A stretch of DNA of 64,000 nucleotides from Acidithiobacillus caldus ATCC 51756 (lineage in GTDB: Bacteria > Pseudomonadota > Gammaproteobacteria > Acidithiobacillales > Acidithiobacillaceae). The stretch is from contig NZ_CP005986.1 of the NCBI RefSeq assembly GCF_000175575.2, positions 441,549-505,548 of the forward strand, written 5' to 3'. Positions 1 to 9,147 of the stretch are shown here, one piece after another (the stretch's first letter is position 1; every line of letters begins with the position of its first letter). The notes beneath the pieces are model-generated. The model worked only from the letters and a program-made list of their open reading frames with translations. It did no database searches and had not been told where the DNA came from. A program made the position numbers and the translations under genes.

Positions 1-80
1 GTACGCGAATAGTAGGTAGAGGCGTCGATGAGGATGAGTTCCCGGAACCCTTGCAGCGCGGCGACCCGACGGCGATCCAC
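1..80 (-). CDS. Possible partial ORF running off the window start
   Basis: On the minus strand an open frame reads VAALQGFRELILIDASTYYSR before leaving the window. It has ordinary amino-acid composition and could be the start or interior of a gene beyond the edge. A GTG at 80-78 is one possible start, but the frame stays open further upstream into the DUF805 gene, so the start is unknown. The frame passes through the hairpin at 59-95, which weakens the case for coding. I do not recognise a family. Confidence 0.25.
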   Translation of the reverse strand, partial: MDRRRVAALQGFRELILIDASTYYSR

Positions 81-95
81 GCCGTCGGGTCGCCG
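59..95 (-). terminator. 15-bp perfect stem-loop just downstream of the DUF805 gene
   Basis: Bases 59-73 and 81-95 are perfectly complementary (15 bp, very GC-rich) around a 7-nt loop. The stem starts 5 bp after the stop codon of the DUF805 gene, which is where a transcript-end structure would sit. No T-run follows on the minus strand, so it is not a textbook intrinsic terminator. It may be a 3'-end stabilising hairpin. Confidence 0.5.
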
Positions 96-99
96 AGAG

Positions 100-645
100 T
101 CATGAAGCGGTCTCAGCCGTGCCGGACACTTTTGGCGAAACGGCTCTCCCATAGCGCACATGCGGGCCGTAGCGCTCGCCGCTGGGTCGGCTGGGCAGGA
201 GTGTAAAAATAAGCATCAGCAGTTCAATGAGGATAAACGAGACCACCACCGGGGCCAGCCACCACGGTGACAGGAGACGAAGCGCTGCAAGGCCGCCGAT
301 CAGGAAACCGGCAAACATGGATACATACGCAGCGAGTACCCACTTGCCCGATTGACCTGCGTCGTGCAGGCGCCGCACGGTGATGGAGAGCTCAGGTATG
401 GCAAACCAGAGCAGGACAATCCCATAGAATATGGTGAGTACGGTTCCAAGGAGGGTGGTCGTCTTCGTTTCAGAATCCCCAAAAATGTCGGAATCCCCAA
501 AAATGAGGGCGACGATCACGGTTGGGCCAAACAGGATAATGAGATAGGCCAACCGGTACCACCAGTAATCCACCCTTCGGGTACGACCAGTGAAGTTGAA
601 ATAGTTGAAAAAAACCTCGTACTTGAGAACGTCCAATAGGCGCAT
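100..645 (-). CDS. DUF805 family inner-membrane protein
   Basis: 181-residue integral membrane protein of the DUF805 (YhaH-type) family, whose biochemical role is unknown. The family pattern is clear: an N-terminal FNFTGRTRRVDYWWYRL segment, then hydrophobic helices at about residues 30-47, 66-86, 103-123 and 130-157, and the internal motif ELSITVRRLHDAGQSGKW. A longer in-frame extension exists, but the start at 645 (MRLLDVLKYEVFFNY) has a GGAGG ribosome-binding site 7 nt upstream. The gene stands alone, tail-to-tail with nothing visible, and ends beside a strong hairpin. Confident for family, not for function. Confidence 0.8.
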   Translation of the reverse strand: MRLLDVLKYEVFFNYFNFTGRTRRVDYWWYRLAYLIILFGPTVIVALIFGDSDIFGDSETKTTTLLGTVLTIFYGIVLLWFAIPELSITVRRLHDAGQSGKWVLAAYVSMFAGFLIGGLAALRLLSPWWLAPVVVSFILIELLMLIFTLLPSRPSGERYGPHVRYGRAVSPKVSGTAETAS

Positions 646-980
646 ACATACCCTCCAACACGGTATTGTGGTCATAGGCGACGCGGCGGGGAGTAGAAGG
701 AGTCCCGCCGGCAACCATTGGAGGGAGCAGAAGCGGCACGACCGGATAAACCCGGCCCTGCCCGAGATACGGCCACAGCTTTTGCTCCCTCCACTGCACG
801 TGGTTTTCTATTCAGCAACGCGGGGGACCGGCAGGCTGGACCAAAGGGCATTCAGCGCGTGGGCGAAGCCCAGCGAAAGGCACCCGAGAAGCCGTCGATA
901 GTATAATGGCTAAGCCATTGAAAAGGCAAAGAGGATCTGGGCTGGGTGGCGCTGCCAGGGCCCTTTGTTCCAGCCCGTCC
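646..980. other. Intergenic region between the DUF805 gene and metG 3' end
   Basis: 335 bases without a convincing gene; the open frames here are short and have no family signature. It should contain the promoter of the DUF805 gene and the end of the metG transcript. At 905-919 there is a short palindrome (AATGGCT-A-AGCCATT) that overlaps a TATAAT at 902-907 on the plus strand. I see no matching -35 box and no plus-strand gene for it to serve. Confidence 0.4.
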
Positions 981-3023
981 CTATTTGATACGCATACCGG
1001 GCTCAGCGCCGCTGTCTGGAGCCAGCAGAAAGGGTCCGCCCGTGGGGCCGCTGGCGGCAAGCACCATGCCCTCGGACAGGCCAAAACGCATCTTGCGCGG
1101 CGCGAGATTGGCCACCATGACCGTCAGGCGCCCCTGCAGGTCCTCGGGACGGTAGGCGGACTTTATACCGGCAAAGACCTGACGCGGCTTTTCCTCGCCA
1201 ATGTCGAGGGTGAGGCGCAGGAGCTTGTCCGCCCCTTCCACGGCCTCTGCCGCAACGATGCGGGCCACGCGCAGCTCCACGCGGGAAAAGTCTTCAATGG
1301 AAATGGTGGCCGGGGCTTGGGTTGCCTGGGTGCCACTCGCCGCCTCGGGACTGCGCTCCTCGGCTGCCTTGTCCTTGGGGGTTTGCGCCGGCGTGGGGCT
1401 GGCGATGAGGCTGTCCACGGTGCTTTTCTCCATCCGTTGCAGGAGGTGCTGGTAGGGGGCGATGTGGTGATCCAGCAGCGGCTCGGCAAGGCTATCCCAG
1501 TCCAGCGGGCAGTGCAGGAAATCCAGGGAACGGCGGGCGAGCTGCGGTACCACCGGGCTCAGCAGAGTGATCAGCAGACGAAAGGCATTGAGCGTGGTGG
1601 TGGCCACCCGCAACAGGACCTCGCGCTGTGCAGGATCCTTTGCCAGTTGCCAGGGCGCATGGCGATCGACGTAGGCGTTGACGCGATCGGCCATGGCCAT
1701 GATGTCGCGAATGGCGCGCGCGTAGTCGCGCTCGGCGTAGGCGGCACCGATTCGTTCCCGCTGTCCTGCCAGTTCGGCGTAGAAGGTGGCGTCCTCGCCC
1801 AGACTCGGGGCAAGGCGACCGCCACCGAACTGGTGAATGAATCCGGCGCTGCGGGCGGCGAGATTGACCACCTTGCCCACCAGGTCGCCGTTGCCCTTAA
1901 GCAGGAAATCCTCGAGGTTGAGGTCGATGTCCTCCGGACGCGGATTGAGCTTGCTGGCGAAGTAGTAGCGCAGGAACTCCGGCTCCAGGCGCTCCAGATA
2001 TCGGGCAGCGGTGATGGAGGTGCCGCGGGATTTGCTCATCTTGGCACCGTTCACGGTCATGAATCCGTGGGTGAAGATGGCCGTGGGCAGGCGGTAGCCC
2101 GCACCCTTGAGCATGGCCGGCCAGAAGAGGGCGTGGAAGTAGATGATGTCCTTACCGATGAAGTGGTAGACCTCGCTTTGGGCCTGGGCTCCCCAGTAGG
2201 TATCGAAATCCCGGCCGTGCTCCTCGCACCAGTGGGTCGTTGCCGCCATGTAACCGGGTAAAGCATCCAGCCAGACGTAGAAGAATTTGCCCTCGGTATC
2301 GGGAATGGGGATACCGAAGTAGGGGGCATCGCGGCTGATGTCCCAGTCGGCCAGACCGGCCTTGAACCACTCGTCGAGCTTGTTGGCCATCTCCTCCTGC
2401 AGCGTGCCGCTGTGGATCCACTCCTGCAGAAAGTCGGCAAAGTCGCTCAGGGTGAAGAAATAGTGCTCCGTGGGGCGCCGCACGGGGGTGGCGCCGGAGA
2501 CGGCTGAGACGGCATCCACGAGATCGGTGGGGCTGTAGGTAGCACCACAGACCTCGCAGTTGTCGCCATACTGATCGGCGGCGCCGCATTTTGGGCAGGT
2601 GCCGCGGATGAAGCGGTCCGGCAAGAAGATGCCGGCTACGGGATCAAAGGCCTGCTCGATCTCGCGCACGACGATGTGCTCGGCTGCCCGCAGCCGCCGG
2701 TAGATATCCTGGGAAATGGTGAAGTTCTCTGGCGAGTGGGTGCTGTGATAGCAGTCGAAACCGATGCCGAAGGCGGTGAAGTCACGCAGATGTTCCTTCT
2801 GCATGCGTTCCACCAGGGTTTCCGGCGAGATCCCCTCGCTCTGGGCGCGCAGCATGATGGGGGTGCCGTGGGCATCGTCGGCGCAGACGTAGACGCAGTC
2901 GTGGCCCCGCAGTTTGTGGTAACGGACCCAGATGTCCGTCTGGGTGTACTCGACGAGATGGCCAAGGTGCAGAGGACCATTGGCATAGGGAAGGGCGCTG
3001 GTGACCAGGATCTTGCGTTTCAT
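981..3023 (-). CDS. metG: Methionine--tRNA ligase
   Basis: 680-residue class I aminoacyl-tRNA synthetase that charges tRNA-Met in the cytoplasm. The Rossmann domain begins at residue 1 with the HIGH-type signature [11 protein letters not shown] (about 11-21). A zinc-binding insert has two CxxC pairs (CPKC and CEVC, about 143-158). KMSKS is present as AKMSKSRGT (about 330). The anticodon-binding helical domain follows. After a low-complexity linker (about 540-575) comes a C-terminal OB-fold tRNA-binding domain with [16 protein letters not shown], as in long dimeric MetG proteins. Length fits E. coli MetG (677). It is divergent from pepP across about 110 bp that must hold both promoters. Confidence 0.97.
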   Translation of the reverse strand: MKRKILVTSALPYANGPLHLGHLVEYTQTDIWVRYHKLRGHDCVYVCADDAHGTPIMLRAQSEGISPETLVERMQKEHLRDFTAFGIGFDCYHSTHSPENFTISQDIYRRLRAAEHIVVREIEQAFDPVAGIFLPDRFIRGTCPKCGAADQYGDNCEVCGATYSPTDLVDAVSAVSGATPVRRPTEHYFFTLSDFADFLQEWIHSGTLQEEMANKLDEWFKAGLADWDISRDAPYFGIPIPDTEGKFFYVWLDALPGYMAATTHWCEEHGRDFDTYWGAQAQSEVYHFIGKDIIYFHALFWPAMLKGAGYRLPTAIFTHGFMTVNGAKMSKSRGTSITAARYLERLEPEFLRYYFASKLNPRPEDIDLNLEDFLLKGNGDLVGKVVNLAARSAGFIHQFGGGRLAPSLGEDATFYAELAGQRERIGAAYAERDYARAIRDIMAMADRVNAYVDRHAPWQLAKDPAQREVLLRVATTTLNAFRLLITLLSPVVPQLARRSLDFLHCPLDWDSLAEPLLDHHIAPYQHLLQRMEKSTVDSLIASPTPAQTPKDKAAEERSPEAASGTQATQAPATISIEDFSRVELRVARIVAAEAVEGADKLLRLTLDIGEEKPRQVFAGIKSAYRPEDLQGRLTVMVANLAPRKMRFGLSEGMVLAASGPTGGPFLLAPDSGAEPGMRIK

Positions 3024-3135
3024 AGCCTGCTAAATTACCTGCCTTGCCGCCGCGGAGCAATGGGCCGGGGACTCCCGGCGCGGCAGACTTGCCGCCTTTG
3101 TGGCATACTGGATCCTTTGCGGATTTGGAGTTGCC

Positions 3136-4464
3136 ATGTCCAGTCACGACTTGCCCCGGCCAGACTATGCCGCCCGTCGCCGTCGCCTCATGGAGCGGCT
3201 TCCCGACGGGGTGGCCATCGTCCCCACGGCTACCGAAAAGTCTCGCAATGCCGATGTGCATTATCCCTTTCGGCCCGACTCCGACTTCTGGTACCTCACC
3301 GGCTTCGCCGAGCCCGAGGCGCTGCTGGTTTTGGTGCCTGGTCATCCCGATGGGGAGGAATGGCTGTTCTGTCGTCCCCGCGATCCGGAGCGGGAGATCT
3401 GGGACGGCCGTCGGGCGGGTCTGGAGGGCGCCCGAGAGCTCTGTGGTATCCAGCAGACGCGTTCCATCGCGGAGCTGGACAGCCTCCTGCCCGAGCTCCT
3501 GCGGAACCGGGAACTGCTCTGTGCGCCCTTGGGACGCTCCGCCGATTTCGACGCCCGCCTCATGCTCTGGCGCAACCAGGCCCGAAGCCGCTCCCGGGCG
3601 GGCATACGCTATCCCCAGGAACTGGTGGATCTGGGCTTTTTGCTGCACGAGATGCGGGTCATCAAGGACCCCGTGGAGCAGGAGCACCTGCGGGCGGCGG
3701 TGGGCATCAGTGCCGCCGGTCACCGCCACGGCATGCGGGTGTGTCGTCCCGGTATGACAGAGTATCAACTGCAGGCAGAGATCGAGTTCGTCTTCCAGCG
3801 CCTGGGTGCACGCAGCGTGGCCTACCCCAGCATCGTCGGTGGTGGTCCCAACGCCTGTATCCTGCACTACACGGAAAATCGCGATGCCCTTGCGGACGGT
3901 GATCTCGTCCTCGTCGACGCCGGTGCCGAGTACGGCAACTACGCTGGGGACATCACCCGCAGCTATCCCGTGAACGGGGTCTTCAGTCCGGCGCAGCGGG
4001 AGGTCTATGCGCTGGTTTTGGCAAGTCAGAAGGCAGCCATTGCTGCACTTGCCCCCGGTCGCTCCGTGGCCGACTACCACGAGGCAGCGGTGGCCGTCCT
4101 GGTGGACGGCCTACGGGATCTGAAGATCCTCTCGGAAAGTCGCGAGACGATCCTCGAACAGGGTCTCTATCGGAGTTTCTACATGCACCGCACCGGCCAC
4201 TGGCTGGGCCTCGATGTCCACGATGCCGGATCCTATCGCCAGCGCGACGGCAACTGGCGGATGCTGGAGCCGGGCATGGTGGTGACGGTGGAGCCTGGAC
4301 TCTACTTTTCCCTAGAGAATCCTGCCTGTCCGGAGCGTTACCGCGGTATCGGCATCCGCATCGAGGACGATTGCCTGATCACCGCCGAGGGAGTGGAGGT
4401 GCTCTCGGCGGCAGCACCGAAGGAGATCGACGAGATCGAGGCCCTCATGGCCCTGGGTGGCTAG
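3136..4464 (+). CDS. pepP: Xaa-Pro aminopeptidase (aminopeptidase P)
   Basis: 442-residue M24 metallopeptidase that removes N-terminal residues preceding proline. The N-terminal creatinase-like domain starts RPDYAARRRRLMERL and includes the FRPDSDFWYLTGF segment typical of PepP. The pita-bread domain shows the dinuclear metal ligands: two Asp in VDAGAEYGNYAGDITRSYP, His in HRTGHWLGLDVHD, and Glu in EPGLYF and IRIEDD. The ATG at 3136 is chosen over one 36 bp upstream because it has GGAG 6-9 nt before it and gives the family N-terminus. Often found near ubiquinone genes in gammaproteobacteria; here it faces away from metG and no ubi gene follows. Confidence 0.94.
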   Translation: MSSHDLPRPDYAARRRRLMERLPDGVAIVPTATEKSRNADVHYPFRPDSDFWYLTGFAEPEALLVLVPGHPDGEEWLFCRPRDPEREIWDGRRAGLEGARELCGIQQTRSIAELDSLLPELLRNRELLCAPLGRSADFDARLMLWRNQARSRSRAGIRYPQELVDLGFLLHEMRVIKDPVEQEHLRAAVGISAAGHRHGMRVCRPGMTEYQLQAEIEFVFQRLGARSVAYPSIVGGGPNACILHYTENRDALADGDLVLVDAGAEYGNYAGDITRSYPVNGVFSPAQREVYALVLASQKAAIAALAPGRSVADYHEAAVAVLVDGLRDLKILSESRETILEQGLYRSFYMHRTGHWLGLDVHDAGSYRQRDGNWRMLEPGMVVTVEPGLYFSLENPACPERYRGIGIRIEDDCLITAEGVEVLSAAAPKEIDEIEALMALGG

Positions 4465-4492
4465 CTGCCGGGGGTCGTAATAGCCGTTCCCG

Positions 4493-5053
4493 TCACGAAT
4501 TCGTACTGGTGGGCAAGCGCGCGGGCAGGATGCGCAATTCCGCTTCCTTGACGCCAAATTGCACGGCCTCGTGTACCGAATCCATGAGAATGTCCGCTGC
4601 CATTTTGTAGCGGGCGTTCATGGTATCCCAGACCACGCCGCGGATGACCTTGCCCGAGGACAGGACGATCTCCACGCGCTCGCCACAGCGGTTGCCGCCA
4701 TTTTTGCGGAAGAAGAGATCCTGGGAGAGGGCAATCTGATCCGGTCGCGTCGGGCCGCAGGCCGAAATCTCCGGGTCGCTACTGGTCTGCCAGGGTACGG
4801 CGTTGTAGGCCGTCACCCGATGCAGGTAAAAGACGCGATGGTCGAGGAGCAGGGCGCCTTTGTCCTGTTCTTCCAGCGTCGCGTCCGAATCCGTACCGGC
4901 TGCGGCGGTGATAGCCAAGGACGCTGCTGCCGCTGGACCGTCCACGGGTTGGGTCCAGGCCCAAGCGAGTTCGGGCCGGGCCAGAGACAGGGTATTGGGG
5001 AGCAGGAACGCCAGGAGGGCGACACCAGCACCCGCAAAAATACCTTTGAACAA
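4493..5053 (-). CDS. Secreted 3D/RlpA-like double-psi beta-barrel protein
   Basis: 186 residues beginning with a signal peptide (hydrophobic about 4-24, then ARPELAWA). After a variable linker comes a compact domain (about 85-172) with TAYNAVPWQTSSDP, CG and DTMNARYKMAADILM. That arrangement matches 3D-domain and RlpA-like double-psi barrels, which include lytic transglycosylases and other peptidoglycan-active proteins. The start is TTG, supported by AAGGAG 8 nt upstream; no ATG gives the signal peptide. It is likely a periplasmic cell-wall protein. The exact enzymatic activity cannot be told from the sequence. Confidence 0.7.
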   Translation of the reverse strand: MFKGIFAGAGVALLAFLLPNTLSLARPELAWAWTQPVDGPAAAASLAITAAAGTDSDATLEEQDKGALLLDHRVFYLHRVTAYNAVPWQTSSDPEISACGPTRPDQIALSQDLFFRKNGGNRCGERVEIVLSSGKVIRGVVWDTMNARYKMAADILMDSVHEAVQFGVKEAELRILPARLPTSTNS

Positions 5054-5160
5054 TCTGCAACTCCTTTTGCCTGATGGGATCTTCGCCGAGATCCGCTCGC
5101 CTCATAAAGCGTTCTTATCCACCAGCAATGGTTTTTGGGTCGCAAACTATCTCAAAAAAA

Positions 5161-5202
5161 TCGCTCTGAATCAATATCCTGCTTATAATCGTTCAGAATC
5201 AA
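5161..5202. promoter_or_regulatory. Duplicated 14-mer in the promoter region of the 3D-domain gene
   Basis: TCGCTCTGAATCAA (5161-5174) and TCGTTCAGAATCAA (5189-5202) form a direct repeat with 12 of 14 matches and a 28-bp period. It lies in an AT-rich stretch between the coaX stop codon and the 3D-domain gene, about 110-150 bp upstream of the latter's start. It resembles a tandem operator, but I recognise no regulator. Confidence 0.35.
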
Positions 5203-5217
5203 AGCATTAGAAACAAC

Positions 5218-5940
5218 TCACTGAAGCAGCAAGAAAAATCCCCGCAGGAGCAACTGCGGCGCAACCTCACCGTGGCCGAGCCGCTGGCGCAGCAGGGGCG
5301 CGTCCCCGCCGGTCAGGAGCAGATCCAGATCGGGGTAACGGCGGCGTCCGTCGAGAAGGGCTGCATCCACGGCCGCCGCCGCTCCCGCCGTGACGCCCAA
5401 GAGCAGGCACTCCTGGGTGGAGTTGCCAAAATCCCCCGTGCGGTCTTCTGGTACCAGTTCGGGAAGCCGGGCGGTCTGCTGGGCCAGTGCCCTCAGGCTA
5501 AGGCCGAGTCCCGGCAGGATGCGGCCGCCGCGAAAGCGTCCTTCGGCCAGCAGATCCAGGGTAATGGCGGTGCCTGCGTCCACCACCAGGAGGTTTCGCC
5601 CCGGCCAGTCGTAGGCGGCGGCCAGCAGGCAACAGCGGCGATCAAAGCCCAGACTTTCTGGCGGTCGATAGGCGTTGGGCAGGAGTGCGTGGAAACGCTC
5701 GGGATCCCAGGGGCATAGCTGTTCGCGGGCAAACTGCGCTCGCCAAGCGGCTTCCCGCTCCGGGACCACGCCGCCAATATAGACGGGTTCTTGCGCCAAC
5801 CAGCGGGGCCAGGGCGGCGGCAGCTGTGCACGCACATCGGCAATATCGGCGCTGCTGGGTCGGCGTTCCACCAGAAAGTCGTGCCCGTCCTCGGTGTGGG
5901 CGATCTGCGTGTGGGTATTGCCGACGGCGATGAGGATCAT
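5218..5940 (-). CDS. coaX: Type III pantothenate kinase (first conserved Asp missing)
   Basis: 240-residue ASKHA-fold kinase for the first step of coenzyme A synthesis (pantothenate plus ATP to 4'-phosphopantothenate). Family marks include GNT near the N-terminus, the pantothenate-binding region LGFDRRCCLLAAAY, VVDAGTAITLDLL (about 120) and RGGRILPGLGLSLRALAQQTARLP. The usual N-terminal D-x-G-N-T is AVGNT here, so the phosphate/metal-binding Asp at position 5 is Ala (codon GCC). The rest is intact. The start overlaps the birA stop by 4 bp, the usual birA-coaX coupling. No other pantothenate kinase is in the window. Confidence 0.88.
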   Translation of the reverse strand: MILIAVGNTHTQIAHTEDGHDFLVERRPSSADIADVRAQLPPPWPRWLAQEPVYIGGVVPEREAAWRAQFAREQLCPWDPERFHALLPNAYRPPESLGFDRRCCLLAAAYDWPGRNLLVVDAGTAITLDLLAEGRFRGGRILPGLGLSLRALAQQTARLPELVPEDRTGDFGNSTQECLLLGVTAGAAAAVDAALLDGRRRYPDLDLLLTGGDAPLLRQRLGHGEVAPQLLLRGFFLLLQ

Positions 5941-6833
5941 GGGCGGGCCCGGATGCGGACATCGGCGGCGTGAAGCCGCTCCTCATGGCCTTCGATCCGG
6001 ACCTGCAGGCGGCCTTCCTCGTCGACACCCAGGGCACGTCCAAGCCTTTGCCGACCATCCTGCTGGATCTCGACGATCCGATCGCGGAGGCGGTCCGCTA
6101 CTTTCCAGCGCTGGGTAAAGGCGACAAAGCCCGCTTGGTCCAGGAGCGCAAAGTCCTTTCGCCACTGCCGTAGGATGGCAGCGGCCAGCTCGTTGCGGTG
6201 GACGATGAGGCCATGCTCGGCCAGGCAGGTGGCCGCGGGCTCGAGACTCGGGTCCAGGTGGCAGTTGAGTCCCATGCCCAGTACCCAATCCTGCCGCCCG
6301 CCGCAATATCGGCCCTCGAGGAGAAAACCGCCCAACTTTTGCCCGCCGACCCAGAGATCGTTGGGCCACTTGACCCAAAGCCCCGGTAACTGGGCGGCGA
6401 GGAGCTGGTGCACACTGAGCGCCGCCACCAGCGGCAGACTAGCCGAGGTTCCGGGAATGGCGGGCAGCCGCAGGCTGAGGTAGAGGTGACGGCCAAAGGG
6501 CGAGTACCAGGAGCGACCACGCCGTCCCCGTCCGGCCCATTGCGCCTCGGCCAGACAAAGCATAAGCCCGGTGGCCTCGAAGAGGCGGGTATTGGTGGAA
6601 TCGCAAAAGGCGAGCGTGCGGACGGACTGCGGGGGGTATCCAGCGTCCGCGGCGATGCGCGCGGCATCCAGGGGCTCTGCGGGGTAATCCAGAATGGGCC
6701 CGTTGCCGGTAAAGGAGAGCGGCAGACCCCACCGTTGCGCCTCAGCGAGGACGGCGCGCCGTGTCGCGTCATCCAGCTGCGGTGGCGGCGTGCCCATGCG
6801 CCCGTCGGCGGCCGCTGCTACCACCTGCTGCAA
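5937..6833 (-). CDS. birA: Biotin--[acetyl-CoA-carboxylase] ligase
   Basis: 298-residue biotin protein ligase that makes biotinyl-AMP and attaches biotin to the carboxylase carrier protein. The catalytic domain is clear: CDSTNTRLFE, the adenylate-binding GRGRRGRSWYSP (about 123-134) and KWPNDLWV, followed by a C-terminal SH3-like cap. The N-terminal winged-helix region is present in length, but the LGVSRxAVWK recognition-helix consensus is replaced by LDDATRRAVLAEAQ. Repressor function is therefore doubtful. The predicted start is TTG, 13 bp after the proA stop; a GTG three codons later is an alternative. Overlaps coaX by 4 bp. Confidence 0.9.
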   Translation of the reverse strand: MQQVVAAAADGRMGTPPPQLDDATRRAVLAEAQRWGLPLSFTGNGPILDYPAEPLDAARIAADAGYPPQSVRTLAFCDSTNTRLFEATGLMLCLAEAQWAGRGRRGRSWYSPFGRHLYLSLRLPAIPGTSASLPLVAALSVHQLLAAQLPGLWVKWPNDLWVGGQKLGGFLLEGRYCGGRQDWVLGMGLNCHLDPSLEPAATCLAEHGLIVHRNELAAAILRQWRKDFALLDQAGFVAFTQRWKVADRLRDRIVEIQQDGRQRLGRALGVDEEGRLQVRIEGHEERLHAADVRIRARP

Positions 6834-6846
6834 CCAGGTGGAGGGT

Positions 6847-8109
6847 TCAGGAACGGATATGGCCGTCCCCCAGCACGATCCACTTCTGCAGGGTCAGGCC
6901 TTCCAGGCCCACTGGCCCGCGCACGTGCAGGCGATTGGTGGAAATCCCGATCTCTGCACCGAGTCCGTATTCAAAGCCATCGGCGAAACGGGTGGAGGCA
7001 TTGACCATCACCGAACTGGAATCCACCTCCCGCAGGAAGCGCCGGGCGGTGGTGAAATTCTCGGTAACGATGGACTCCGTGTGCCCCGAGCCGTAGCGGG
7101 CGATGTGGGCCATGGCCGCATCGAGATCATCGACGATCTTGAGAGAGATGATGGCCGCCAGATACTCCGTGGCGAAGTCTTCCTCCGTCGCCGCCACCGC
7201 CTCGGGTATGCGTGGGAGACTCTCGCTGCAGGCGCGAATCTCGACCCCTTTCTCGCGCAGGGCTGCCGTCAGGGGCTCGAGCAGATCGTCCACCCGGTCG
7301 CGATGCAGGAGCAGGCTCTCGGCGGTGTTGCAGGTTCCGAGTCTCTGGGTTTTGGCGTTGACCACGATCTTCAGGGCTTTGGCGGCATCGGCATCGCGAT
7401 CCACATAGACGTGGCAATTGCCGTCCAAGTGCATGATGACCGGGACCGTAGCCTCGGCGCGGATCCGGCTCAACAGCCCCTTGCCGCCCCGGGGGATGAC
7501 CACATCCACCAGATCGTCCATGCGGATGAGGGCACCCACCGCCTCCCGATCGGGAGTCTGCAGATACTGCACCAGGTCCAGAGGCAGCTGCGCCCGACCG
7601 AGGGCCGCACGCAGGCGTTCGGCGATGGCGAGATTACTGTGCAGGGATTCGGAGCCGCCGCGCAGGATCACGGCATTGCCGGATTTCACACAAAGACCGG
7701 CGGCATCGGCCGTGACATTGGGGCGGGATTCGTAAATCATGGCGATGACGCCCAGAGGCATCCGCATGCGCCCCACCTGAATGCCGCTGGGTCGATAGGT
7801 CAGGTCACTGATCTCTCCCACGGGGTCCGGGAGGGTCGCGATCTGTTCGAGGCCCTTGGCCATGGCCTCGATACGGCTCTCGTCCAGACGAAGACGGTCG
7901 ATGAAGGCGGGATCACGACCCGCCGCCTCGGCTGCACGCAGGTCCTTGCGGTTGGCGCGCTGGATGTCCTCGGCATCGCGGCGAAGCAATTCCGCCATTC
8001 CCCGTAGCGCCCGATCCTTGGCGCCACTGTCTCTGGCCAGAAGCTGTCCCTGAGCCTGACGCGCGCGTTGGCCGAGGGCGCGAACTTCCGCTTCGATTTC
8101 CTGGGTCAT
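6847..8109 (-). CDS. proA: Gamma-glutamyl phosphate reductase
   Basis: 420-residue NADPH-dependent enzyme of proline biosynthesis that converts gamma-glutamyl phosphate to glutamate semialdehyde. Typical segments include [38 protein letters not shown], the catalytic-cysteine region [19 protein letters not shown], and the C-terminal [22 protein letters not shown]. Length matches the family (about 417). The ATG has GGAG 6-9 nt upstream. It follows holA by 48 bp and runs directly into birA, so holA-proA-birA-coaX probably share a transcript. No proB is in the window. Confidence 0.97.
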   Translation of the reverse strand: MTQEIEAEVRALGQRARQAQGQLLARDSGAKDRALRGMAELLRRDAEDIQRANRKDLRAAEAAGRDPAFIDRLRLDESRIEAMAKGLEQIATLPDPVGEISDLTYRPSGIQVGRMRMPLGVIAMIYESRPNVTADAAGLCVKSGNAVILRGGSESLHSNLAIAERLRAALGRAQLPLDLVQYLQTPDREAVGALIRMDDLVDVVIPRGGKGLLSRIRAEATVPVIMHLDGNCHVYVDRDADAAKALKIVVNAKTQRLGTCNTAESLLLHRDRVDDLLEPLTAALREKGVEIRACSESLPRIPEAVAATEEDFATEYLAAIISLKIVDDLDAAMAHIARYGSGHTESIVTENFTTARRFLREVDSSSVMVNASTRFADGFEYGLGAEIGISTNRLHVRGPVGLEGLTLQKWIVLGDGHIRS

Positions 8110-8157
8110 ACGGTCTCCTAGCTAGTGGCGAGGCAGATGCGAATTTCCATTGTGCCT

Positions 8158-9147
8158 TCAGGGGCGGGCAGCGGCAATGCGCAGGGCGAGCGTGCCCAGG
8201 GCCGGCCACGGAGGGCTCGGATCCTGACCTTTGATGCGCGCATCGATGGCCGCGCAGCTGGCAAGGGCCTCCCACAGGGTGCGTGCGGGGATGCGCGCCG
8301 CCGCACGGCGCAGCCACTGGCTGCGGGGCGGAAAGAGCCGCTCCTCACGACACAGGGTAGTGACGTCTTCGCTCTGCAGACGCAGCAAGAGGCGCAGGTC
8401 GCGGTGCAATGCCCAGAGCAGGAGCACCGGCTCGGCATCGCCGCCCCGCAGTCGGTCCAGAATGTGGTCTATCCGCTCCACCTCGCCGCGCAGTGCCGCA
8501 TCGGCCAGTTCGAAGACCGTGAAGCGACTGTCATCGGCGAGCAGCTCGCGGACGGTGGCCGCATCGATGCGGGTCCCAGCAAACTCGCGCAGGCGCAGGA
8601 TGGCCTGCTGACAGGCGACGAGATTGCCCGCCGTCAGCTCGCAAAGCAGGTGCCTGGCCGAGTCGTCCGCCTCCAGACCTGCCTGCTGCAGCCGCCGCCC
8701 TACCCATTGCGGCCACTCCTGGGCATTGGGAGGATAGAGGATGAGCACGGTCGCGTGCTTTTCCAGATCCCGGAACCAGGCGCTCTTCTGCTGCCCGGCA
8801 TCGGGGCGTGGACCGACCAGGCACAGGCGGGCCATTTCTGCGGGGGCGGCGAGCCAGTGCGCCAGGGCATTGGTAGCGGCCCGGGACAATTTCAGCTGGT
8901 CCATCTGCAGGATCAGACAGCGTTTCTCGGCAAAGAGCGTGAGGGCGTCGCGCTCGTCGCGCAGCCGCTCCCAGGGTTCATCCTGTTGATAGAGCCGCTC
9001 GCGCGCGCTGAAGCCTTGGGTGTCGGCCGCCTTCAGGTAGTCTGCCAGGGCCTCCTCGCGCAAGAGGATCTCGTCGCTGAAGATGGCGGCAACGGCGGGT
9101 AAAGACCGCTGCAGGTGGGCCGACCACGTATCGCCTTTGACGCGCAT
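8158..9147 (-). CDS. holA: DNA polymerase III subunit delta
   Basis: 329-residue clamp-loader subunit that opens the beta sliding clamp. The sequence begins with the family pattern of a short loop before YLVxGxE-like ILLREEALADYLKAADTQGFSARERLYQ. It continues through an AAA+-like fold lacking the Walker motif (LILYPPNAQEWPQWVGRRLQQAGLEADDSA) and ends in the helical collar domain LLLWALHRDLRLLLRLQ. The start overlaps the lptE stop as TGATG, which indicates translational coupling. The leuS-lptE-holA order is widespread in beta- and gammaproteobacteria and supports the call. Confidence 0.92.
   Translation of the reverse strand: MRVKGDTWSAHLQRSLPAVAAIFSDEILLREEALADYLKAADTQGFSARERLYQQDEPWERLRDERDALTLFAEKRCLILQMDQLKLSRAATNALAHWLAAPAEMARLCLVGPRPDAGQQKSAWFRDLEKHATVLILYPPNAQEWPQWVGRRLQQAGLEADDSARHLLCELTAGNLVACQQAILRLREFAGTRIDAATVRELLADDSRFTVFELADAALRGEVERIDHILDRLRGGDAEPVLLLWALHRDLRLLLRLQSEDVTTLCREERLFPPRSQWLRRAAARIPARTLWEALASCAAIDARIKGQDPSPPWPALGTLALRIAAARP

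Noticed and set aside
902-919. TATAAT overlapping a palindrome as a plus-strand promoter
   Set aside because: No -35 element at suitable spacing and no plus-strand gene downstream; it lies at the end of metG.
906-2261. Long plus-strand open frame of 451 codons
   Set aside because: It is antisense to metG; its composition reflects high-GC codon bias and has no family features.
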